A DNA stretch of 21,784 bases from Verrucomicrobiales bacterium (GTDB lineage Bacteria; Verrucomicrobiota; Verrucomicrobiia; Verrucomicrobiales; DEV007): positions 4,356 through 26,139 of the forward strand of contig NZSO01000042.1 of the NCBI GenBank assembly GCA_002696885.1, read 5' to 3'. The notes under the pieces were generated by a model. The model made no database searches. It was not told where the DNA came from and worked only from the letters and a program-made list of their open reading frames with translations. This document shows, in pieces, positions 15,573 to 21,784 of the stretch (its first letter is position 1; the number at the start of each line of letters is the position of its first letter). Position numbers and translations under genes: made by a program.

Positions 15573-16922
15573 GTGGAAGATACCATTGTTGCTGTAGCTA
15601 GTCCGCCTGGACAAGGGGCGGTATCTTTGATTCGAATTTCGGGTAAAGATTCATCAACGATAGCAAGTAAAGTATTTAGAGGGATTAATCCAGATAGCTT
15701 ATTAAAACCAAGAACTCAGTGTTTTGGTGAAATACTTAATAACAAAGGGGAAAAGGTTGATAGTGTTTTAGCAACTTTTTTCAAGAAGCCCAATAGCTAT
15801 ACTGGTGAGGATACTATCGAAATATCATGCCATGGAGGTATGCTTATAACTAAATACGTTCTTGATACATTAATCGAAGCGGGGGCGAGGCCTGCTGAGC
15901 CTGGAGAGTTTTCTAAAAGATCATTTTTGAACGGTAAAATGGATCTGACACAGGCTGAGGCTGTTATGGACCTTATTACGGCTAAGACTTCATTAGCGAT
16001 GAGAGCGGCTAATTCACAGCTGGATGGAAAATTAGGTGATTGTGTTAATGATTTAAAAGAATCTACACTAAATATTTTAGCTCATATTGAAGCTTATATT
16101 GATTTTCCAGAAGAGGATATCGCTCCCGAGACAGTCGATCAAATTATCATTAAGTTGGATGAGTTGATAGTTTCTGTGGGCATTCTTATTGATACATCTG
16201 AGCAGGGTAGAATTCTAAGAGAAGGGCTACTCCTCGCAATAGCTGGCCCACCAAATGCAGGAAAATCAAGTCTAATGAATAAACTTTTGGGCTATGAGAG
16301 AGCAATTGTAAGCAATGTTGCAGGCACTACTCGTGATACTATTGAGGAAACTGCCAACATTAGAGGAGTTCCAATCCGATTAATCGATACGGCAGGCCTC
16401 AGAAAAGTAGATGATGCCATTGAAGGAGAAGGTGTTGAACGTGCTAAAAATGTTATCAAAAGTGCCGACTTAGTTTTGTTGGTGGTTGATGGATCGAAAG
16501 AAATTATAGATATAGATAAATTTAAAAGTGAATTACCTGATGATTTAAATCATATTGTAGTAATCAACAAAAATGATTTGGGTGTTCATGAATCTTATCA
16601 ATCAATTGATGGAATACGGATCTCTTGTATCGATGAATTAGGGATTGATCATTTGTCCGAGGCAATTGCTAATTATTGTATGACAGGTAAGGAAGCTTAT
16701 GGAAATGATTTAATTGCAGTCAATTCGAGGCACCAATCTTGTCTCGAATTGTCCCGTAAAGGTTTAATTGGCGCGAAAGAAGGGTTGATTAATGGACTGG
16801 AGCCTGAATACGTAGCTTTAGATGTTAGATCAGCTCTGAACTCAATTGGGGAAATTGTTGGCCAAGTTGATGTGGAAGATTTGCTTGGTGAAATTTTCGG
16901 TTCTTTTTGTATTGGAAAATAG
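15573..16922 (+). CDS. mnmE: tRNA modification GTPase MnmE
   Basis: MnmE works with MnmG to install the carboxymethylaminomethyl (or related) group on uridine 34 of certain tRNAs. The 449-residue protein opens with the folate-binding domain (DTIVAVASPPGQGAVSLIR-type start, then SYTGEDTIEISCHGG). A helical domain and the inserted GTPase domain follow: G1 GPPNAGKS 225-232, GTTRDT 251-256 (G2), DTAG 272-275 (G3), NKND 332-335 (G4). It ends with the catalytic FCIGK motif. The start codon is GTG 17 bases after hisC, without a Shine-Dalgarno. Its stop lies one base from the convergent fucU stop, so there is no room for a terminator between them. No mnmG is in the window. Confidence 0.97.
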   Translation: MEDTIVAVASPPGQGAVSLIRISGKDSSTIASKVFRGINPDSLLKPRTQCFGEILNNKGEKVDSVLATFFKKPNSYTGEDTIEISCHGGMLITKYVLDTLIEAGARPAEPGEFSKRSFLNGKMDLTQAEAVMDLITAKTSLAMRAANSQLDGKLGDCVNDLKESTLNILAHIEAYIDFPEEDIAPETVDQIIIKLDELIVSVGILIDTSEQGRILREGLLLAIAGPPNAGKSSLMNKLLGYERAIVSNVAGTTRDTIEETANIRGVPIRLIDTAGLRKVDDAIEGEGVERAKNVIKSADLVLLVVDGSKEIIDIDKFKSELPDDLNHIVVINKNDLGVHESYQSIDGIRISCIDELGIDHLSEAIANYCMTGKEAYGNDLIAVNSRHQSCLELSRKGLIGAKEGLINGLEPEYVALDVRSALNSIGEIVGQVDVEDLLGEIFGSFCIGK

Positions 16923-16923
16923 A

Positions 16924-17355
16924 TTAACTTGGAGTTACTCCCTTTTTTAGAATAATGTTTGCATATTTTTCAGTGTCACCAGTCGCCACAATAGCGAACG
17001 CAGATTTGCTTTTGCTGTAAAAATCAAAGCGCTCCAGTTTATCGATTATTATGCCTTGCCTTGAGTGTTTATTGATAGTTTCAAGATAATTTTTTTCTAC
17101 ATTCGGATTGGTTTTATCCCCTTTGACGGGGGACATCATGGAAATAGGCTTATCGACAAAATGATCCAATGCAAAAAGTGGTAGAATAGCATCAAGTAGA
17201 TCATTTATCTTTAATCCATCAGCTCTTAGGCAAGTTGGGCCTAGGCTTTCTGAGGGAAAATGAGCATCGGCTAAAACAATTTCATCACCATGCCCCATGA
17301 GAGATAGCATTCTTAAAAGATCAGGGCTAATTATCGGGGAGATTCCTATGAGCAT
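16924..17355 (-). CDS. fucU: L-fucose mutarotase, RbsD/FucU family
   Basis: FucU interconverts the alpha and beta anomers of L-fucose, feeding the isomerase that starts fucose catabolism. The 143-residue product matches family length. It has MLIGISPIISPDLLRML at the start, MGHGDEIVLADAHFP with the catalytic His22, and the C-terminal FYSKSKSAFAIVATGDTEKYANIILKKG region, cited here as FAIVATGDTEKYANIILKKG. The frame stays open to 17448, but the extra residues do not look like the family and overlap the propeller gene, so I use the ATG at 17355. It follows the propeller gene by 28 bases. Related RbsD (ribose pyranase) is an alternative; the MGHGD and FAIVATGDT style favours FucU. No other fucose genes are in the window. 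Confidence 0.9.
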   Translation of the reverse strand: MLIGISPIISPDLLRMLSLMGHGDEIVLADAHFPSESLGPTCLRADGLKINDLLDAILPLFALDHFVDKPISMMSPVKGDKTNPNVEKNYLETINKHSRQGIIIDKLERFDFYSKSKSAFAIVATGDTEKYANIILKKGVTPS

Positions 17356-17383
17356 TTTATGAGATAAGAAAATATTAATATTA

Positions 17384-18598
17384 TCATTTGGTATTAGAAA
17401 TTTTCCATAAATGCCCGTCGCTTCGAATGTATATTGAATCGTTAGCAATAGCGGGCGTGCCTAAAATGGTTTCGCCTAACTCAATTGTTCCACTAATCGT
17501 TCCTTCTGCTCCTTGAAGATTAATTGACTGAAGAAGTCCTTTTCTTTCTGAGGCAATATACATGTGTGTTTTAGAGGCAACTGGAGATCCACTAAAAGGT
17601 CCTTCCAATCTTAGTCTCCAGAGTCTTTCTCCAGTATTTTTGTTAGCCGCATTGAGGACACCAGCTCTATTGATGATGTAAATGTTGTCACCAATTACTA
17701 TTGGGCTCGAAGTGCCGGGTCTTAATTGTGCCTCCTGCCAAATGATTTCTGGAGTGTTATTGTCTTGTCGTGGTTTGAGCGCAGTCATTCCATTTGAGGG
17801 AACATATACTACTGATCCATTTTTAGATGTTACACTAGATGGTATTGTTGATGCTCCTTCTGAGTAACTCCATTGAATTTCTCCTGTCTTGGCTCTTACG
17901 CAAGTTATGCCTTCACTGCCTTGTATTGCAATATCTTCTTGGTTGATTTTGATAGGGGTAGTCCAATTGGCCTTTTTGGTTCTTGGAAATTTCCAGATGT
18001 TAGATCCATCTTTTAAGTTAATACCAGCAACGAATGAGTCACTGTCATTTTCTATTTGAACAATTAATGTTTCATTTACAATTATTGGGGAGCTGGCTAG
18101 GCCAAGACTATTGCTGGCATTAGGATAGTCCTGCATCAAGCCTCGGATCCATTTTAAATTCCCATCCAAATCTAAACAGAGAAGGTCATTTGATGAGTAT
18201 AAGGCGTATATGTGTGTTCCGTCACTGACAGGTGTAGGTGCAGCAACACATGTTTTATCATGACAAATAGTCCTGCCAGTTGCCCAAAATTCTCGGTTCC
18301 ATATAATTTTTCCATTTGTTGAGTCCAAAGAAATGACATGCAGTCTAGTCTGATCGGCAGTAGATGCAGCGGTTAAAAATACACGGTTTCCAATAATTAT
18401 TGGGCTTGATAAACCACGGCCTGGTAAGGCGCTTTTCCATGCTATATGTTTTTCTGAATCAATATTAGTGGGTGGGGATGAATTTAAGGCTAAACCTTGA
18501 TGGTGATTGCCTCTGAATTGAAGCCAGTCCTCAGCCTGAGCTATTATTGAGAATGTTAGAATAGAGGTGAAGTAAATTGCTATGTAATTTAAGGTCAT
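17384..18598 (-). CDS. Secreted PQQ-type beta-propeller repeat protein
   Basis: This 404-residue protein has an N-terminal signal peptide (1-22, cut after AQA) and then repeated beta-propeller blades with the PQQ-like W-rich motifs. It starts WLQFRGNHHQGLA, the form seen in many verrucomicrobial and planctomycete secreted proteins. Blade cores include GKIIWNREF, GNLKWIRGL, GSNIWKFPR, GEIQWSYSE and GERLWRLRL. No quinoprotein dehydrogenase cofactor or haem domain is visible, so a structural or binding propeller is as likely as an enzyme. Its ATG overlaps the upstream gene's TGA (ATGA), and fucU follows. Location is periplasm or outside. Function unknown; a role in sensing or binding sugar-derived material is inferred only from fucU. 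Confidence 0.88.
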   Translation of the reverse strand: MTLNYIAIYFTSILTFSIIAQAEDWLQFRGNHHQGLALNSSPPTNIDSEKHIAWKSALPGRGLSSPIIIGNRVFLTAASTADQTRLHVISLDSTNGKIIWNREFWATGRTICHDKTCVAAPTPVSDGTHIYALYSSNDLLCLDLDGNLKWIRGLMQDYPNASNSLGLASSPIIVNETLIVQIENDSDSFVAGINLKDGSNIWKFPRTKKANWTTPIKINQEDIAIQGSEGITCVRAKTGEIQWSYSEGASTIPSSVTSKNGSVVYVPSNGMTALKPRQDNNTPEIIWQEAQLRPGTSSPIVIGDNIYIINRAGVLNAANKNTGERLWRLRLEGPFSGSPVASKTHMYIASERKGLLQSINLQGAEGTISGTIELGETILGTPAIANDSIYIRSDGHLWKISNTK

Positions 18599-19761
18599 GA
18601 TTTTTTTGGTCGTCTCGGCCGGCGGTCAGTTTGTTTTTGAATAGGGGTGGGCATTCGGTTGGAGGCAAGAATAGCAACGCCACTTTGGTTGCAAACTCTC
18701 AGCTGAAATTCCCATTGAACGGTCCATTCCTCAGTTTGTTCATTTTGGCATGCTTTCACAAGAATAGTGTTTTTTCCTTTTTTTAAATCAACTTGCATCT
18801 TGTATTGATCAATTTTTTGTCCCCTATGATATTCATCGCGACCAAATATGAATTCACCGTTTAGCCAGACTTTCCAAGCATTCTTACAACCTAACCTCAG
18901 TTCTGCAGTTCTTGAGATGTTTGATTCGAATTCAGTGTAAGCATAAGCGACGCTTTCTTTCAAAAGACCAAAAGGTTTATTGAAGTCAATCTTGCCAAAT
19001 GGGTCATAGCTTTCTATGGGTTGCCACTTAGCTGTCACCCCTTTGCCTTTATACTGAGAATCAAGTTTTATTTCTTTTTCTGGAGGAAAAATGGTATCGA
19101 ACCCCGCTCTATTAGTGTTATCAAAAGGTCCGATTGCTTGCCATCTCATTAGGAATCCAAAATGCTTTGGAAGGTCAACATTTGTGCCAAGTTTTTTTAA
19201 TGATTCAGATAATGGCTTTATCTGATTTGCTTCAACAGCCGAATTTAGGGCTTGTCTATAGACAAGGATGGCTGAGTTTTTCTTTCCTTCTTCTTCTAGG
19301 GATTTTCCTTTCTTTATTAGTAATTCAATAGCATCCCTTCTGAGTTCAGGGCTTGGATCGTTAAGTAAACCGGGGACGATTTCAGATGCTGCTTCAGGAT
19401 CGTTTTTTTTGATTAAATCAAAAGCAAACCGTCTAGCTCTCGGAGGGTTGTTCTCGTTTAAAAAATATTCACCAAGAGTATTGTTGGAGCCATTTTGCTC
19501 ATGGTTCATGCTGTTGAAAATGACCTCAGCTGCTGACCGAAGCCAGTTTGATGCAATCGGGTCAGCATCATTCATTGCTTCGAAAATCATCATTAGGGTT
19601 TCCTGGCTCGGCTTAGAGGTGATTTCTTTCCATGCTTCTGCCGCTTTTATGTTACCTTGTCCCTCAGGGCCGACTGATAATATTTTTTCAATAGAGTCGT
19701 TGAGGGCTATCGCTGAAAGAGTATTCAATGACAAAGCGATTATTAATAATCTTCGTTTCAT
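18595..19761 (-). CDS. Secreted HEAT-repeat protein with C-terminal carbohydrate-binding-like beta domain
   Basis: The 388-residue protein begins with a signal peptide (MKRRLLIIALSLNTLSAIA). HEAT-like helical repeats follow at about 85-155 (PRARRFAFDLIKKNDP, PELRRDAIELLIKKG). A C-terminal jelly-roll-like domain spans about 200-365. Its landmarks are the WQAIGPFDN start, FPPEKEI, KAxxWKVWLNGEFIFGRDEYHRG-type strand-turn (KVWLNGEFIFGRDEY) and LKKGKNTILVKACQ. This domain is common in planctomycete and verrucomicrobial secreted proteins and resembles galactose-binding-like modules; ligand unknown. The tail is Arg/Lys/Pro-rich. I chose ATG 19761 over GTG 19788, since it starts exactly at the signal peptide. 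It is the first gene of the unit with the propeller and fucU. Confidence 0.82.
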   Translation of the reverse strand: MKRRLLIIALSLNTLSAIALNDSIEKILSVGPEGQGNIKAAEAWKEITSKPSQETLMMIFEAMNDADPIASNWLRSAAEVIFNSMNHEQNGSNNTLGEYFLNENNPPRARRFAFDLIKKNDPEAASEIVPGLLNDPSPELRRDAIELLIKKGKSLEEEGKKNSAILVYRQALNSAVEANQIKPLSESLKKLGTNVDLPKHFGFLMRWQAIGPFDNTNRAGFDTIFPPEKEIKLDSQYKGKGVTAKWQPIESYDPFGKIDFNKPFGLLKESVAYAYTEFESNISRTAELRLGCKNAWKVWLNGEFIFGRDEYHRGQKIDQYKMQVDLKKGKNTILVKACQNEQTEEWTVQWEFQLRVCNQSGVAILASNRMPTPIQKQTDRRPRRPKKS

Positions 19762-19767
19762 ATTTAA

Positions 19768-19797
19768 GTTATAATATATTAGAGGCACTTAGATCAA
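19768..19797 (-). promoter_or_regulatory. Candidate sigma-70-type promoter of the HEAT/PQQ/fucU unit
   Basis: On the minus strand TTGATC (19797-19792) and TATAAC (19773-19768) are separated by 18 bases. They match the -35 and -10 consensus at 4/6 and 5/6. The -10 box ends only 6 bases before the ATG at 19761, so transcription would begin at or next to the A of that codon and give a leaderless message. Supported by position and match only. Confidence 0.45.
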
Positions 19798-19833
19798 TCT
19801 TGAAATATTGAGTCTCATGGTGAATACTGTTCT

Positions 19834-21180
19834 ATGCCAATAAATAGCTCTAGCAAAATCTCTCGCCGAAAATTTGTTCGCTCAGCAACGCTTTCTGCAA
19901 TTTCTTTTCCATTTATCTCCTCTGGTCTTAGGTCCAATCCACCAAGTGAACGATTGAGACATGCAAGTTTTGGGGCTAACGGAATGGCAGGTGCTGATAT
20001 TGGTTCTTTGGCACGTAGCAAGCATTTCGATTTGGTTGCGGTTGCTGATGTTGACTTGAAGAGAGCTGAGGGTTTGAGAAAAAGATTTCCCAAAGCAAAA
20101 TTTTATCAAGATTGGAGGGAGTTATTGGATAAAGAGAATAAAAATATTGATTCTGTAAATGTATCCACTCCAGACCATATGCATGGACCTATAGGTTTGG
20201 CGGCTATGGATTATGGAATGCATTGTTATGGGCAAAAGCCATTAGCCCATAATATCAAAGAGTGTAGGGCCATGGCAAATATAGCAAAAAATAAAAATCT
20301 GATGACACAAATGGGTATTCAAATTTCATCAGCTTTTACTGAAAGGTTAGTTGTAAGTTTGGTTCAACAGGGAACAATTGGAAAGATTACAAAAGTTCAT
20401 TCTTTCTCCGGAAAAAAATGGGGCGATATGGGACCAGTTCCTCAAAGAGAAGATAAAGTGCCAGATGGGTTGGACTGGGATTTGTGGCTAGGTGTAGCAA
20501 AAGAAAGGCCATACATATCTGGTTATTATCACCCGGGCAATTGGCGTAAAAGGCGAGATTTTGGTACTGGAACTTTTGGTGATATGGGATGCCATATTTT
20601 TAGTGGATGGTATCGGTCTTTAGGGTTGACTTCACCGATATCGGTAGTGTCTCACGGGCCTGCATCCAACGAACATAACTGGGCAATTAACGCAAGAATT
20701 GATTATGTTTTTCCATCTACAAAGTTCACTAAAAAAGGTAACGTATCTGTATCATGGTATGATGGTGATGAAAGACCTCCCAAGGAAGTTGCAGACCTTG
20801 TAGGAGGAAAGGTTCCAGGCCAAGGAAGTATTATCATCGGAACTGATGGGGTGTTATTAGCTCCACATATGTCTACACCAACTCTTTACCCTAAAGAAAA
20901 ATTTGATGGTTTAAAATATCCAAAGTTAGAGCCTAGAGACCATTATTTAGAGTTTGTTGAATCCGCTAGAGGTGCGAGCGGGGAAAAGCCATCGGCTAAC
21001 TTTGAAGATTATTCAGGACCATTAACCGAGACAGTTTTACTGGGTTGTCTTGCTACATTGTTTCCAGGTGAAAAATTGGATTGGGATGCAGATAAATTAA
21101 AGATTACAAATAATGTTAAAGCGGACCTTCATGTTGGAGGTAATTACAGAGAGGGTTGGAAGCCTAAAGCTATTATCTAA
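19834..21180 (+). CDS. Tat-exported Gfo/Idh/MocA family oxidoreductase
   Basis: The 448-residue protein has a twin-arginine signal, SRRKFV at 10-15, followed by a hydrophobic stretch, so it is probably exported folded with its cofactor. The Rossmann start is GANGMAGADIG (47-57). The usual EKP motif is GQKPLA here (133-138): Lys135 is kept, but the acidic residue before it is Gln. A SFSGKKWGDMGP segment and GTGTFGDMGCHIF (about 247-259) belong to the exported subgroup found in Planctomycetota, Verrucomicrobiota and Bacteroidota. That subgroup includes glycoside-modifying NAD-dependent enzymes with tightly bound NAD. Substrate unknown; sugar or glycoside is likely. Divergent from the HEAT/PQQ/fucU unit with 72 bases between the two starts. 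The beta-helix gene follows after 45 bases. Confidence 0.9.
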   Translation: MPINSSSKISRRKFVRSATLSAISFPFISSGLRSNPPSERLRHASFGANGMAGADIGSLARSKHFDLVAVADVDLKRAEGLRKRFPKAKFYQDWRELLDKENKNIDSVNVSTPDHMHGPIGLAAMDYGMHCYGQKPLAHNIKECRAMANIAKNKNLMTQMGIQISSAFTERLVVSLVQQGTIGKITKVHSFSGKKWGDMGPVPQREDKVPDGLDWDLWLGVAKERPYISGYYHPGNWRKRRDFGTGTFGDMGCHIFSGWYRSLGLTSPISVVSHGPASNEHNWAINARIDYVFPSTKFTKKGNVSVSWYDGDERPPKEVADLVGGKVPGQGSIIIGTDGVLLAPHMSTPTLYPKEKFDGLKYPKLEPRDHYLEFVESARGASGEKPSANFEDYSGPLTETVLLGCLATLFPGEKLDWDADKLKITNNVKADLHVGGNYREGWKPKAII

Positions 21181-21225
21181 GTCTCTTTGAATGAAAGTTT
21201 TTGGTCATAGCAAACGCTTTCAAAC

Positions 21226-21784
21226 ATGAAACTCAAATCCCTCATTTGCTTATTTCTTTTCATCCTTCTGAGACATTGTATTGGTGCTGACTATTACGTT
21301 GATTCAGTGAACGGATCAGACAAGAATGACGGTCTCACGATACGAACGCCTTGGAAGTCACATCTGAAAGCAGAGTCGGTCTCGCTGGCGCCGGGAGATG
21401 TAGTTCACTTCAAGAAAGGATCTGCTTTTTCTGGCAGTATTCGGATCAGTGAATCTGGTACAGCGGCTAAACCGATAAGATTGACTTCCTACGGTAAGGG
21501 CAAGCTACCCAAATTTACAAATCCCACTACCCGAGATGCCAGCGGTAATGCTATTATTCTTGGTGGCGACTACATCATTGTAGAAAATCTGCATTTTCAT
21601 GATACCCCTGGGGAGCACGTATCGGGAATGATTATCATGACCAGACTGGCCGCACTCCGTATTGAACACGGTTCTAATCACTGCATTATCCGGAATAATG
21701 AATTTATTAAGACTGGTCAGGGAATCATGTCAGCTGGGGAGCATACCTTAATAACGCAGAATTATTTGGATGGCCCGAGTTATG
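21226..21784 (+). CDS. Secreted right-handed beta-helix repeat protein, N-terminal part (runs off right edge)
   Basis: An ATG at 21226 opens 186 codons that run off the window. A signal peptide (1-21, ending HCIGA) is followed by YYVDSVNGSDKNDGLTIRTPW. Beyond it, LAPGDVVHFKKGSAFSG and the ILGGDYIIVENLHFHDT rung continue to HCIIRNNEFIKTGQGI. This is the DUF1565-type entry into a right-handed parallel beta-helix, as in polysaccharide lyases and other glycan-acting proteins; no catalytic residues can be assigned from the visible part. My hand count gives about 45% G+C for 21241-21784, against roughly 38-40% in the preceding gene, with many CGG, CTG, CCG and CGT-type codons rare nearby. Transfer from another genome is possible. 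No Shine-Dalgarno precedes the ATG. Confidence 0.82.
   Translation, partial: MKLKSLICLFLFILLRHCIGADYYVDSVNGSDKNDGLTIRTPWKSHLKAESVSLAPGDVVHFKKGSAFSGSIRISESGTAAKPIRLTSYGKGKLPKFTNPTTRDASGNAIILGGDYIIVENLHFHDTPGEHVSGMIIMTRLAALRIEHGSNHCIIRNNEFIKTGQGIMSAGEHTLITQNYLDGPSY

Noticed and set aside
17356..17448. N-terminal extension of fucU by 31 codons
   Set aside because: It overlaps the end of the propeller gene and does not resemble the family, whose N-terminus begins exactly at the ATG at 17355.
19268..19774. A 168-codon open frame on the plus strand opposite the HEAT/carbohydrate-binding-like gene
   Set aside because: The minus-strand frame has a signal peptide, repeats and a conserved domain; the plus-strand frame has none of these.

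Overview
The window is a compact, gene-dense stretch of a low-G+C bacterial chromosome, about 38-40% G+C by eye. The gene set suggests Verrucomicrobiota, probably an Opitutae/Puniceicoccales-like marine lineage. Pointers are a Tat-exported Gfo/Idh/MocA oxidoreductase, secreted PQQ-like and HEAT proteins of the planctomycete/verrucomicrobial style, xylose-isomerase-like TIM barrels, a bacterial RRM protein and a CPBP protease beside core metabolic genes. The phylum call is an inference, since there is no rRNA or marker tree. I see no rRNA, tRNA, IS element, integrase or CRISPR array.

Layout. The left edge (1-185, minus) is the start of a DUF177/YceD protein, normally paired with ribosomal protein L32. 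Divergent from it is a membrane-anchored coiled-coil/HEAT protein (319-1395). A long minus-strand block then runs leftward from 8817: an RRM RNA-binding protein, miaA and aroB (8817-6267) form one unit; topB, a Gfo/Idh/MocA dehydrogenase and a TIM-barrel sugar isomerase/epimerase (6096-1392) form another. The 414-bp gap at 8818-9231 appears to hold a decayed thioredoxin-like gene. The plus strand then carries a D,D-carboxypeptidase (9232-10239) and a tightly packed run: Lrp/AsnC regulator, class I/II aminotransferase, CPBP intramembrane protease, glutamine-dependent NAD synthetase, hisC and mnmE (10280-16922). Convergent to this is a minus-strand three-gene unit (19761-16924): a secreted HEAT/carbohydrate-binding-like protein, a secreted PQQ-type beta-propeller and the L-fucose mutarotase FucU. 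The right side has a Tat-exported Gfo/Idh/MocA protein and the start of a secreted right-handed beta-helix protein with visibly higher G+C.

How the genes fit together. Half of the window is housekeeping: tRNA modification (miaA, mnmE), shikimate and histidine synthesis (aroB, hisC), NAD synthesis, topology and wall remodelling. The rest (TIM barrel, two Gfo/Idh proteins, FucU, PQQ propeller, beta-helix) points to use of complex sugars, possibly fucose-containing algal polysaccharides. Genes abut or overlap in several places (TGATG, ATGA, zero spacing), so translational coupling is likely. Almost none of the starts has a recognisable Shine-Dalgarno sequence.

The items I would look at first are two long perfect inverted repeats inside coding sequences of one operon (12341-12365 in the protease gene, 13479-13507 at the domain linker of nadE), the protease embedded between aminotransferase and nadE, the FucU/PQQ/HEAT unit with a promoter that would give a leaderless message, and the thioredoxin-like relic. 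I did not find a clear new defence or mobile system.
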